Shown one piece after another: positions 1-5,392 of a stretch of 45,810 nucleotides of DNA. Made by a program: the position numbers and the translations under genes. The DNA lies in the IMG/VR virus record IMGVR_UViG_3300025098_000085, positions 1-45,810 of that record; one strand, written 5' to 3'. This DNA comes from a virus. The stretch's first letter is position 1, and the number at the start of each line of letters is the position of its first letter. Below the pieces are notes generated by a model, which was not told where the DNA came from, did no database searches, and worked only from the letters and a program-made list of their open reading frames with translations.

Positions 1-20
1 CTGCGTCCGTGGTGAATGTG
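1..20. repeat. 20-bp direct repeat, copy at contig start
   Basis: The sequence ctgcgtccgtggtgaatgtg opens the window. It recurs exactly at 44988-45007, and its first 16 bases recur at 45795-45810, the very end of the window. Joining the ends would give one full second copy lying just upstream of the 39-aa ORF at 45671-45790. Confidence 0.9.
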
Positions 21-36
21 TATGAATTTGGAGCAC

Positions 37-72
37 AAAAAATACCGCCGCTAAATATAATAATAGCGACGG
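37..72 (-). terminator. Intrinsic terminator after the early genes
   Basis: On the minus strand a 9-bp stem (CCGTCGCTA, paired with TAGCGGCGG) is followed by TA and six T. One pair is U-G in minus-strand RNA but C-A in plus-strand RNA, so the hairpin is fully paired only in the minus direction. It lies downstream of the ArdA-like gene and, if the contig is circular, just before the RNA polymerase module. Confidence 0.8.
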
Positions 73-107
73 ATTGTGATTAGGTTGTAATAAGAATTAC
101 AAATTAA

Positions 108-443
108 TTAAAAGTTTTGATTAAAGAAATAATATTCAGAATCAAAATACACAGCAAAGTAATCGTATTTCAACGATTGATGCCACACTAGTTCCCAATC
201 AATGGCAGTTTGTAGCCACACTGGGAGTGAATCAATCTCAGAAGAATAGCAATCACTCATGAAGTCTTCACAGAATGTTGCCTCATCACGATAACATCCA
301 CAGTATGCCTCTTCAAGTTGCTCAAGACTAGTGATTCCATAAGCTTCAAGTTCTTCTTGAAAATGCTTAACGTCAGTGACTGAGTCAGACTCAATTATTT
401 TAGAGATAGCATGATCAAGTTCAGAAAGAGTTTCAGTCAGCAT
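108..443 (-). CDS. ArdA-like antirestriction protein
   Basis: About 111 aa, very acidic. The C-terminal half follows the pattern of the C-terminal ArdA domain: Y-x-G-x-Y near EAYCGCYRDEATF, a D-C-Y turn, LPVWLQTAIDWE, then a final DYF and aromatic tail. ArdA proteins are DNA mimics that block type I restriction enzymes, which fits a gene expressed at once after entry. The start is uncertain: ATG at 443 is chosen, with an in-frame TTG at 476 as alternative. Neither has a clear ribosome binding site. It is shorter than the full ArdA (about 165 aa), so only part of the family is present. Function is inferred from the motif pattern alone. Confidence 0.62.
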   Translation of the reverse strand: MLTETLSELDHAISKIIESDSVTDVKHFQEELEAYGITSLEQLEEAYCGCYRDEATFCEDFMSDCYSSEIDSLPVWLQTAIDWELVWHQSLKYDYFAVYFDSEYYFFNQNF

Positions 444-479
444 AGCGTTGTAGATGTGTTGTTTGATGAGTGACAATAA

Positions 480-719
480 TCAGGCAGCAATCGGGAAGAC
501 TGACACACCGTCAGCCTTGCAGAACTTGTTAACCCACTTGCCGAAAGACTCGACATTGTGGAATAGAATGTCAAACATAGCATCTTCGTCAATGTTGCTG
601 TAGAGGTACTGATTGCCACTCTTGTAGGTAACCAGTGCTTGATTGTGCAGAGGAGAGATTTCAAGCTCTTTGATAGAAGAAGACTTGATGGTGTTACGAG
701 CAGCAGGAACGAAAAACAT
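480..719 (-). CDS. KTSC-domain protein, copy 2
   Basis: 79 aa starting with MFFVPAARN. Residues about 12-65 fit the KTSC domain: a serine run and hydrophobic strand, then Y-K-S-G-x-Q-Y-x-Y, then a helix ending in S-x-G-K-W-V-N. It is a diverged paralogue of the gene at 793-1035. KTSC domains are short, often phage-borne modules of unproven role. ATG 719 is chosen because it directly follows a leader with two hairpins shared with the paralogue. The reading frame is open further upstream (to 878) but that part overlaps the neighbour. It precedes the ArdA-like gene. Confidence 0.7.
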   Translation of the reverse strand: MFFVPAARNTIKSSSIKELEISPLHNQALVTYKSGNQYLYSNIDEDAMFDILFHNVESFGKWVNKFCKADGVSVFPIAA

Positions 720-720
720 G

Positions 721-782
721 TGAATGTAAAATGAGGTGGATAGTGTAGATGTGAAGTCTACATTGAAGGCACGAATGCCCTC
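721..782 (-). promoter_or_regulatory. Structured leader of KTSC copy 2
   Basis: On the minus strand: a GGCA-TTCG-TGCC hairpin (768-779), 5 nt, then a 6-bp stem with a 7-nt loop (744-749 with 757-762), then about 24 nt ending in ACATTCACATG. The same arrangement precedes the paralogue at 1035, with compensating base changes in both stems. An RNA element (cis-regulatory or stability) is inferred; conserved coding is the competing explanation. Confidence 0.55.
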
Positions 783-792
783 AAGGTAAACA

Positions 793-1035
793 TCAGCAAC
801 CGGCAGGCAATGCGTCGTAGGTTTGTGTGAACTCAACACGCTTGCTATCAACCAGGTTAGCGTTGATCCAGAAACCAAGAGAGATGTTTGGATTGAGCAT
901 CAGGTTAGCAATTGCACGACGTGACACGTTGGTGTAGTTATACACAGCACCGCTGGTGTAAAGAACAGAAGCAGTGCCGGTGAGCAAGTCAACTGCAACA
1001 CCGTCGCAGCAGGAAGAATTACGGATGATGAACAT
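793..1035 (-). CDS. KTSC-domain protein, copy 1
   Basis: 80 aa starting MFIIRNSSCC. The KTSC signature is clear: two serines, V-A-V-D, then V-L-Y-T-S-G-A-V-Y-N-Y-T-N-V and a helix with N-P-N-I-S-L-G-F-W-I-N. ATG 1035 is chosen on the paired leader; an in-frame ATG further upstream (about 1131) would overlap the neighbour and add a peptide weakly similar to the one encoded upstream of copy 2. Function unknown. The tandem duplication of protein and leader suggests the pair is kept for a shared regulatory reason. Confidence 0.72.
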   Translation of the reverse strand: MFIIRNSSCCDGVAVDLLTGTASVLYTSGAVYNYTNVSRRAIANLMLNPNISLGFWINANLVDSKRVEFTQTYDALPAGC

Positions 1036-1094
1036 GTGAATGTGTAGAGTGAATGGAGTAGCGATGAATGCTACAGTGAACGCACGAATGCGCT
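1036..1094 (-). promoter_or_regulatory. Structured leader of KTSC copy 1
   Basis: On the minus strand: CGCA-TTCG-TGCG hairpin (1081-1092), 6 nt, a 5-bp stem with a 7-nt loop (1058-1062 with 1070-1074), then 22 nt ending in ACATTCACATG. The order, loop sizes and spacings match the leader at 721-782, while the outermost pair of the first stem (G-C to C-G) and the closing pair of the second (A-T to C-G) have both switched. Confidence 0.55.
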
Positions 1095-1105
1095 CAGTGT
1101 AACAA

Positions 1106-1300
1106 TCAAAGCCAGTGAGACATGTACTCATCGAGCGTATAAATGTCGTCAGTGTCAGTCTCATAGATAAGCTCATCGCGTGACATGTGCCAGATGTCGC
1201 GTGTAAACTCGTCAACATTCTGCAAGGTGCAGTCGTCGTGAGCATAGTGAGCATGCTCTGCAATGAGAGCGTGGCGGATGTCGGAAGCTGTGTAAGTCAT
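1106..1300 (-). CDS. Small acidic early protein, leaderless
   Basis: 64 aa starting MTYTASDIRHALIAEHAHY, with an acidic C-terminal half. I do not recognise a family. The ATG lies exactly 6 nt after a CATACT -10 box, so the mRNA probably begins at the start codon. Rapidly made acidic early proteins in phages often bind host enzymes, but nothing in the sequence shows a target. Confidence 0.7.
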   Translation of the reverse strand: MTYTASDIRHALIAEHAHYAHDDCTLQNVDEFTRDIWHMSRDELIYETDTDDIYTLDEYMSHWL

Positions 1301-1306
1301 GCGTTA

Positions 1307-1335
1307 AGTATGGCAGAGAATGAGGCAGAAGTCAA
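1307..1335 (-). promoter_or_regulatory. Early sigma70-type promoter P1
   Basis: Minus strand: TTGACT (1330-1335), 17-nt spacer ending in an extended -10 TGC, CATACT (1307-1312), then 6 nt to the ATG at 1300. The CTCTTGACTT context is shared with P2 and P3. Confidence 0.8.
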
Positions 1336-1350
1336 GAGGCAGTAGACAGT

Positions 1351-1521
1351 TCACCAATTGACTTGCCAGGTGGATTCGTAAGCACCAGCAGCACGCGCAG
1401 CACGAGCAGCAGCAAGGTTAGCACGCTCAGCAGCGAGACACTCAGCAGCGATAGAAGCGAGACGCTCGTCAGAAGCGTACACACCTTGTGAGTTGAAGCG
1501 AATGGTTTGTGTTTTGTTCAT
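1351..1521 (-). CDS. Small alanine-rich early protein, leaderless
   Basis: 56 aa starting MNKTQTIRFNS. The middle is an alanine/arginine-rich helix (LAAARAARAAGAYE), and the end is STWQVNW. Family not recognised. ATG 1521 is preferred over the longer open frame because the promoter P2 lies inside that upstream stretch, leaving ATG at the transcription start. Confidence 0.7.
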   Translation of the reverse strand: MNKTQTIRFNSQGVYASDERLASIAAECLAAERANLAAARAARAAGAYESTWQVNW

Positions 1522-1527
1522 ACTGTT

Positions 1528-1556
1528 AGTATGGCATAGATTGGATGGAAAGTCAA
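1528..1556 (-). promoter_or_regulatory. Early sigma70-type promoter P2
   Basis: Minus strand: TTGACT (1551-1556), 17-nt spacer, CATACT (1528-1533) preceded by TGC, then 6 nt to the ATG at 1521. Same geometry as P1 and P3. Confidence 0.8.
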
Positions 1557-1581
1557 GAGGTGGTGGGCACCTTGTCAAGCG

Positions 1582-1752
1582 TCACATGCCATTGAGAAAG
1601 TCAGCCATTGCTTCTTCGTACTCCTCGTAGGTAGAGAAACGATCAGCAAAGCGTGTAGGAACTTGCTTCGTGCAAGGTTGCACAGCAGGAAGATCGCGTC
1701 CTTTTGACAGGATGTAAGAAGCGTATGGATTGGTTGTTTTGTTATTCATCAT
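1582..1752 (-). CDS. Small early protein, leaderless
   Basis: 56 aa (MMNKTTNPYASYILSKGR...), ending in an acidic helix EEYEEAMADFLNGM. Two adjacent ATG codons (1752 and 1749) are possible; 1752 lies 6 nt after the -10 box of P3, like the neighbouring genes. Family not recognised. The RFxDRFSTYEEYEEA segment looks like a compact helical domain. Confidence 0.65.
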   Translation of the reverse strand: MMNNKTTNPYASYILSKGRDLPAVQPCTKQVPTRFADRFSTYEEYEEAMADFLNGM

Positions 1753-1758
1753 GGTTAC

Positions 1759-1787
1759 ACCATAGCACAGAATGAAGCAAAAGTCAA
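1759..1787 (-). promoter_or_regulatory. Early sigma70-type promoter P3
   Basis: Minus strand: TTGACT (1782-1787), 17-nt spacer, TATGGT (1759-1764) preceded by TGC, then 6 nt to ATG 1752. Confidence 0.78.
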
Positions 1788-1802
1788 GAGGTTGTGGACA
1801 CC

Positions 1803-1937
1803 TTACTCACTGTCCTCATCTTCAATGCCGTCTAAGTATTCGTATACATAAGCGTGCATATTGTGGCGATGAGCATCATTTAACCCATCATACCAAAAGT
1901 CTACATAACCTTGCAAATCAATCAGCTCAGAGTTCAT
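1803..1937 (-). CDS. Small acidic early protein
   Basis: 44 aa (MNSELIDLQGYVDFWYDGL...), ending in the acidic tail GIEDEDSE. No family recognised. It overlaps the end of the upstream gene by 11 nt in another frame, implying coupled translation. The P3 promoter lies just beyond its stop codon. Confidence 0.55.
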   Translation of the reverse strand: MNSELIDLQGYVDFWYDGLNDAHRHNMHAYVYEYLDGIEDEDSE

Positions 1938-2091
1938 GAAATACCTCGATTGAGTTAGTGACAACAATGCCGTTTAGTTTGGCTGGTTTGTTACGCTTAG
2001 CGCGTTTCTGTTGATCACACCATAGCAGCGTTTTGATTGGCTTAGCGTGTAGTGTGAATGTGACATCCTTAAGTTTAACTTTGCTCATCAT
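1927..2091 (-). CDS. Small basic early protein
   Basis: 54 aa (MMSKVKLKDVTFTLHAKPIK...), with a basic centre QQKRAKRNKPAKLNG. It starts at an ATG that shares its A with the stop codon of the upstream gene (TGATG), a typical coupled arrangement. The alternating hydrophobic first 20 residues suggest a beta-strand-rich fold. No family recognised. Confidence 0.55.
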   Translation of the reverse strand: MMSKVKLKDVTFTLHAKPIKTLLWCDQQKRAKRNKPAKLNGIVVTNSIEVFHEL

Positions 2092-2420
2092 CAATTACGA
2101 GAGAAGGTGTAACCGTGCTCAAACTCTACAGTCTCATTGTTATCAGTAATGAACCACTCATAATTCTTCTGAAATACACCACAACGTGTGCCATCACACA
2201 GTGTGTTGATGATAGCATTCAAACGTGATTTAGTCGTGACTGATTGCCAACCACCATCATATACTTCAACAGTGTTGTCATCAATGGTGGCAATTAGATT
2301 CTTGTGCAGGTATACACAGCATACATCACGTGATGGTGAATACATAACCTCTGTGTTGTCTTTACGCCAGTCATTCTTGTTAATAACTGCGCTGCACATT
2401 TGACGTTCGATGAGTCGCAT
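2091..2420 (-). CDS. Early protein with GW-x-TTKSRLN motif
   Basis: 109 aa starting MRLIERQMC. The motif Y-D-G-G-W-Q-S-V-T-T-K-S-R-L-N-A-I-I and the preceding L-H-x-N-L-I-A-T-I recall a small domain of unknown function common in phage early regions. ATG 2420 is chosen since promoter P4 occupies 2445-2473 inside the longer open frame. An in-frame ATA at 2438 sits exactly at the expected transcription start, where P1-P3 have ATG. It is the first early gene after the 2.4-2.7 kb control block. Confidence 0.65.
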   Translation of the reverse strand: MRLIERQMCSAVINKNDWRKDNTEVMYSPSRDVCCVYLHKNLIATIDDNTVEVYDGGWQSVTTKSRLNAIINTLCDGTRCGVFQKNYEWFITDNNETVEFEHGYTFSRN

Positions 2421-2444
2421 AACCTCTGTGTCTTGTATGCATAT

Positions 2445-2473
2445 AGTATGGCACAGCTTAGCACTGTTGTCAA
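2445..2473 (-). promoter_or_regulatory. Early sigma70-type promoter P4
   Basis: Minus strand: consensus TTGACA (2468-2473), 17-nt spacer, TGC plus CATACT (2445-2450). The -10 and spacer end match P1-P3. It leaves about 18-20 nt of leader before ATG 2420. Confidence 0.78.
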
Positions 2474-2539
2474 GCGTTCTTTGATTAGTACTGCTTATCA
2501 TTATTGATAAGATGCTCTAATGTGCGAAGACAGATGTTT

Positions 2540-2559
2540 TGAGAACGATTCTCAATAAC
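2540..2559. repeat. Fur-box-like palindrome, copy A
   Basis: TGAGAACGATTCTCAATAAC: a 7-1-7 inverted repeat (one mismatched pair) followed by ATAA. It matches copy B at 2711 in 17 of 20 positions. Confidence 0.6.
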
Positions 2560-2575
2560 TGCAACACGTAGCATC

Positions 2576-2668
2576 CCGCTCGCGCTACGCGCTCGCTATG
2601 CCAGCGCCACGGTTGGCACAGCGCAACGCAGTATAGCACAGCGCAGAGGAAGCGAGCGCAGCGAGCGG
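2576..2668. repeat. GC-rich imperfect inverted repeat
   Basis: CCGCTCGC at 2576-2583 is complementary to GCGAGCGG at 2661-2668, and GCTCGCT at 2591-2597 to AGCGAGC at 2651-2657. Between the arms lie a small TGCCA/TGGCA hairpin (about 2599-2618) and an extended -10-like TGCTATACT on the minus strand (about 2630-2638). GC content is clearly above that of the flanks. Confidence 0.6.
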
Positions 2669-2710
2669 CAGAAAAAAAAAGTGTCCACCCGGCACCCCTT
2701 GGGGGGATAA

Positions 2711-2730
2711 TGAGAATCATTCTCAATAAG
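2711..2730. repeat. Fur-box-like palindrome, copy B
   Basis: TGAGAATCATTCTCAATAAG contains a perfect 7-1-7 palindrome (TGAGAAT-C-ATTCTCA). Extended leftward it reads GATAATGAGAATCATTCTC, 17 of 19 to the classical Fur box. A third related copy lies at 27169-27188. The end of the small ORF at 2723-2866 overlaps it. Confidence 0.65.
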
Positions 2731-2866
2731 ATAGGTCAGACAAATTTCTGTCATTTTTTAACAAGGTATACTCTACGATCTCGCCAGTTTCCGCCTGTAA
2801 CTGCAGTAAAAACGTATCTGGACCGGTTTCAACCAGTCCGACGATCAGCATATTAAGTAAAAACAT
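2723..2866 (-). CDS. Small protein downstream of thyX
   Basis: 47 aa starting MFLLNMLIVGLVETGPDTF. It is compact and strand-rich, with E-T-G-E-I-V-E-Y near the middle. ATG 2866 follows the thyX stop by only a few nt, so it is probably cotranscribed. No family recognised; could be a chance ORF but spacing and direction fit. Confidence 0.5.
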   Translation of the reverse strand: MFLLNMLIVGLVETGPDTFLLQLQAETGEIVEYTLLKNDRNLSDLSY

Positions 2867-2870
2867 GTGT

Positions 2871-3500
2871 TTAGCAGAACATAGCTGCGTATATGGTGGG
2901 AAATTCGTGTTCAATCAAGCCTTTAACCTGATCTGCGATAAGTTTATGTTCATATTGGGTACCATTAGCACAACGTAGGTCACAATAGTGCAACCAGGAG
3001 CGTAGGGTACCGTTCATATAGAGTTTAGTAGGTGTTGAGAGGGGTAGAATATCTCTTGCACATTCTTTAGCCACACCAGCTGCCAACATCTCGTTATATA
3101 GGCTTTCACTAAGCTCAAACAAGCTATTAATCTTAATCATAAAGTCTTTTACAGTATAGACTTCTAGATCATCAACACTATTCTGTCTATTCTTCTCATC
3201 CTGTCTCCGCAGTTGGGGCAGGAGAGCGTGTTTATCTACTTGAGCGTACCTTTGGGAAAACTCTTGAAAACTAAAGGATCTGTGACGTAAGATTTGAGCA
3301 GCAACACTTCGGGTTGTCTCAATCTGTACACACATGTTGACCATCTCAAAAGGTGACCAATGTTTATGTTTAATCAAGTATCTAATCAAACGTTCTGACT
3401 CTGGGTTATCCTGATTATCAGGGTTTGATACACGAGCCATATATGCTATAAGCTTTTCAGCATCTGGGGTAGTATGTACTAATGATACTGTATGATACAT
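2871..3500 (-). CDS. thyX: FAD-dependent thymidylate synthase ThyX
   Basis: 209 aa, normal ThyX length. It makes dTMP from dUMP using methylene-tetrahydrofolate and reduced FAD. The diagnostic motif is present as RHRSFSFQEFSQRY (family form RHRxxSxxExSxRY), preceded by the V-A-A-Q-I-L helix. The C-terminal region with the S-T-P-T-K-L-Y and R-S-W-L-H-Y-C-D-L-R segments matches the dUMP-binding end. With NrdA/B and MazG it supplies nucleotides for phage DNA. It is the last recognisable gene of the late operon, behind a promoter-like element and a strong hairpin. Confidence 0.95.
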   Translation of the reverse strand: MYHTVSLVHTTPDAEKLIAYMARVSNPDNQDNPESERLIRYLIKHKHWSPFEMVNMCVQIETTRSVAAQILRHRSFSFQEFSQRYAQVDKHALLPQLRRQDEKNRQNSVDDLEVYTVKDFMIKINSLFELSESLYNEMLAAGVAKECARDILPLSTPTKLYMNGTLRSWLHYCDLRCANGTQYEHKLIADQVKGLIEHEFPTIYAAMFC

Positions 3501-3568
3501 GTAAGAGGTGGTTAACGTAGTTGGTGGTAGTACTTAATTGATGAGTACGAAAACGAATCATCAGATAA

Positions 3569-3606
3569 GAAGGAAGGAGTGTCGTTAGACACGAGTTCCT
3601 TCCTTC
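3569..3606 (-). other. Strong hairpin between terL and thyX
   Basis: GAAGGAAGGA (3569-3578) pairs with TCCTTCCTTC (3597-3606). Inside, GTGTC (3579-3583) pairs with GACAC (3588-3592) around a 4-nt loop, with a 4-nt bulge on one side. No T-run follows on either strand, so an RNA processing site or 5' stabiliser for thyX mRNA is more likely than a classical terminator (inference). Confidence 0.6.
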
Positions 3607-3634
3607 GCAGAAGTCGGGTCCACCCTTCCCTTCT

Positions 3635-3651
3635 CCTGTATACGGTGGCCC
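3635..3651 (-). promoter_or_regulatory. Candidate phage RNA polymerase promoter, copy 1
   Basis: Minus strand GGGCCACCGTATACAGG, preceded by AT-rich AAGTTTAT. The identical 17-mer lies inside the RNA polymerase gene (44147-44163). The core ATGGGCCACCGTAT matches TTGGGCACCCGTAA of the reported Syn5 polymerase promoter in 10 of 14 positions without gaps. Location upstream of thyX fits a late promoter. Confidence 0.55.
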
Positions 3652-3667
3652 ATAAACTTAAATTTTT

Positions 3668-5392
3668 CTAAACCCAGTTAGGGACTGAGTTCTTACCACC
3701 ACCTCTAGCTTGTTGTCTTTGGTTGTAATTCATACCCAAAACCATGTGATTTGCAGAGGATTGAGGGTCATCAAAGAACTCTTCTAACATAGCATTCCAC
3801 TCAGTACGTTTACGTTCTTTAATTGCCTCCTGGGCTGATATACCCATAGCATCTGTAAAGTATTTAACGCCTTGAGCGAGGCAGTCAATTCTGTCGTCAT
3901 GTTTAACTGCACCTTTTTCACGACACATTCTACTCATTTGGTAGAACAGCATGTACATCAGTCTACGTTCAGGAGCTTCGTCGGGGTTAGACCGGAAGTC
4001 CCATTCAATAACGGACTTGTCGATAACGAGTCGGTGTTGATTGAGGACGGGTTCGAGGGAATCAATGATTCGATCTTCTTTTCTAACAGTTGCTCGGACT
4101 TCTTCAACATCGCATCTTTGATTAGTTTGTTGGAGGTGTTTTCGGAACAACTCGCTAACAATACCGTCGCCAAAGTTAGTTTCAATGACAAGCTTAGATA
4201 CTTCATACTTTTTACAACCTTTTAAAATGTCCAGTAATGTTTTGTCTGAGTATCCGTCTTTATAAGCACGCATTTCGTGCAAGTACAAGATACCGTTACG
4301 TTGGGAGATATAAGCTGCTGTCGTTTCATCCGATCCACGACCCGATGGGTCAACGCTGCAGATTGTTTCAGAGTAAGAACCCCACTCTCCCTGTAACTGC
4401 ATTGGACTGTAGAAATAATCTCCAGGTAGTCCGACAGTGGGGAGTTCCTTGATAACATTTTTGGGGTCTGAGCACCAGATGACGGACTCAGGAGCAGACT
4501 TAGGGTTAACAGAGGTAACGATAAGGTCTGCACATTTGAGAGGAAATTTGTCAGCATCACTAAGGGAGGTATCGAGCATGAATTGCAACATAAAGTTGCT
4601 ACGACCCATTGACGCTTCACGTTCAATCAGGTCTTCATTATCAAAACGGTCATCTGTCACGTCCCATTTATCAGCACCACTATCAATATCATCAACCAGC
4701 TGAGGTGCTAGGAGACCTTCATAGTTAGATGTTTTACGTGGATAACGTGCCGGCCATACAAAAGGTTTGTAGGACCGCTCAGCTAACCGCTTGTAGACGG
4801 TAAACGTAGTTTGAGGAGTACCTAAGTACATAATACGTGAGTCATCCTTAGGTGTAAGGATAGATTCAGCTTCTGTACACAGTTGTAGTAACTTCTCCCT
4901 CATTAACTCCGTCATTGAGTTACCAGGAACTTCAATGTCGTCCAGAATCATTAGGTCTGCGCGAGAGCCCGTCAACTGACCTGTGATTCCAACGGACTTT
5001 ACGCTTGGGGCTTGGTGGGGTGAGCACTTCACATCGAAGCTTACCCTGCTCCACCTTGCATCGTCTCCAGTCGGTCGTAAATGAGAAAGCCATGGCGTTT
5101 CAATAATAAGTTTTTGTAGAAAGATAGACATGTTATCTGCACGTTCTTTAGACGCGGAGATAATCATAATCTTTCGCTCTGAATCGTTAAAGAGAGTCCA
5201 GAGAACAAATGCGCCTGTGATCCACGACTTACCAACTCCACGGAAAGCTTGAATTTGAAGACGCTTAGGTCCATGTTGAAGATAGTCTGCGATAGCATAT
5301 TGCGCACGTGTAGGGTTAGGCAGATCTAGCTCAGACCACAAGGCTTGTAGAAAGAGCTTAAAGTCACTTTTTAATAGTTCTAATGTATTCAT
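3668..5392 (-). CDS. terL: Terminase large subunit (T7 gp19-like)
   Basis: 574 aa. It packages DNA into the procapsid: ATPase motor plus nuclease. The Walker A is F-R-G-V-G-K-S (about residue 50-56), the Walker B L-M-I-L-D-D-I-E, with the coupling T/S-A-S-K-E region between. The C-terminal nuclease shows S-V-D-P-S-G-R-G-S-D, I-E-T-N-F-G-D-G and D-D-R-I-D-C-L-A. ATG 5392 (MNTLELLKSDF) is chosen because GGAGAA lies 4 nt upstream; the frame is open for 12 more codons. It overlaps the end of the sulfotransferase-like gene. Confidence 0.95.
   Translation of the reverse strand: MNTLELLKSDFKLFLQALWSELDLPNPTRAQYAIADYLQHGPKRLQIQAFRGVGKSWITGAFVLWTLFNDSERKIMIISASKERADNMSIFLQKLIIETPWLSHLRPTGDDARWSRVSFDVKCSPHQAPSVKSVGITGQLTGSRADLMILDDIEVPGNSMTELMREKLLQLCTEAESILTPKDDSRIMYLGTPQTTFTVYKRLAERSYKPFVWPARYPRKTSNYEGLLAPQLVDDIDSGADKWDVTDDRFDNEDLIEREASMGRSNFMLQFMLDTSLSDADKFPLKCADLIVTSVNPKSAPESVIWCSDPKNVIKELPTVGLPGDYFYSPMQLQGEWGSYSETICSVDPSGRGSDETTAAYISQRNGILYLHEMRAYKDGYSDKTLLDILKGCKKYEVSKLVIETNFGDGIVSELFRKHLQQTNQRCDVEEVRATVRKEDRIIDSLEPVLNQHRLVIDKSVIEWDFRSNPDEAPERRLMYMLFYQMSRMCREKGAVKHDDRIDCLAQGVKYFTDAMGISAQEAIKERKRTEWNAMLEEFFDDPQSSANHMVLGMNYNQRQQARGGGKNSVPNWV

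Larger units (their letters stand above)
2421..2722. other. Non-coding control block between late and early genes
   Basis: About 300 bp with no convincing gene. From low to high coordinate: promoter P4, an imperfect palindrome (2540-2559), a GC-rich segment with inverted repeats (2576-2668) and a 10-bp direct repeat GCACAGCGCA (2616-2625, 2636-2645), a run of nine A (T on the minus strand, about 2672-2680), and a second palindrome (2711-2730). The open frame 2517-2726 is a by-product of GC richness. This is the best candidate for the terminal repeat or packaging end of the linear genome (inference). Confidence 0.6.

Noticed and set aside
2630-2638. Fifth early promoter (TGCTATACT on the minus strand)
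   Set aside because: Good extended -10 but no -35 at 17 nt; not listed as a promoter on its own.
2517-2726. 69-codon ORF in the GC-rich block
   Set aside because: Composition and repeats explain the open frame; protein is Cys/Arg/Trp rich without domain pattern and overlaps palindromes and T tract.
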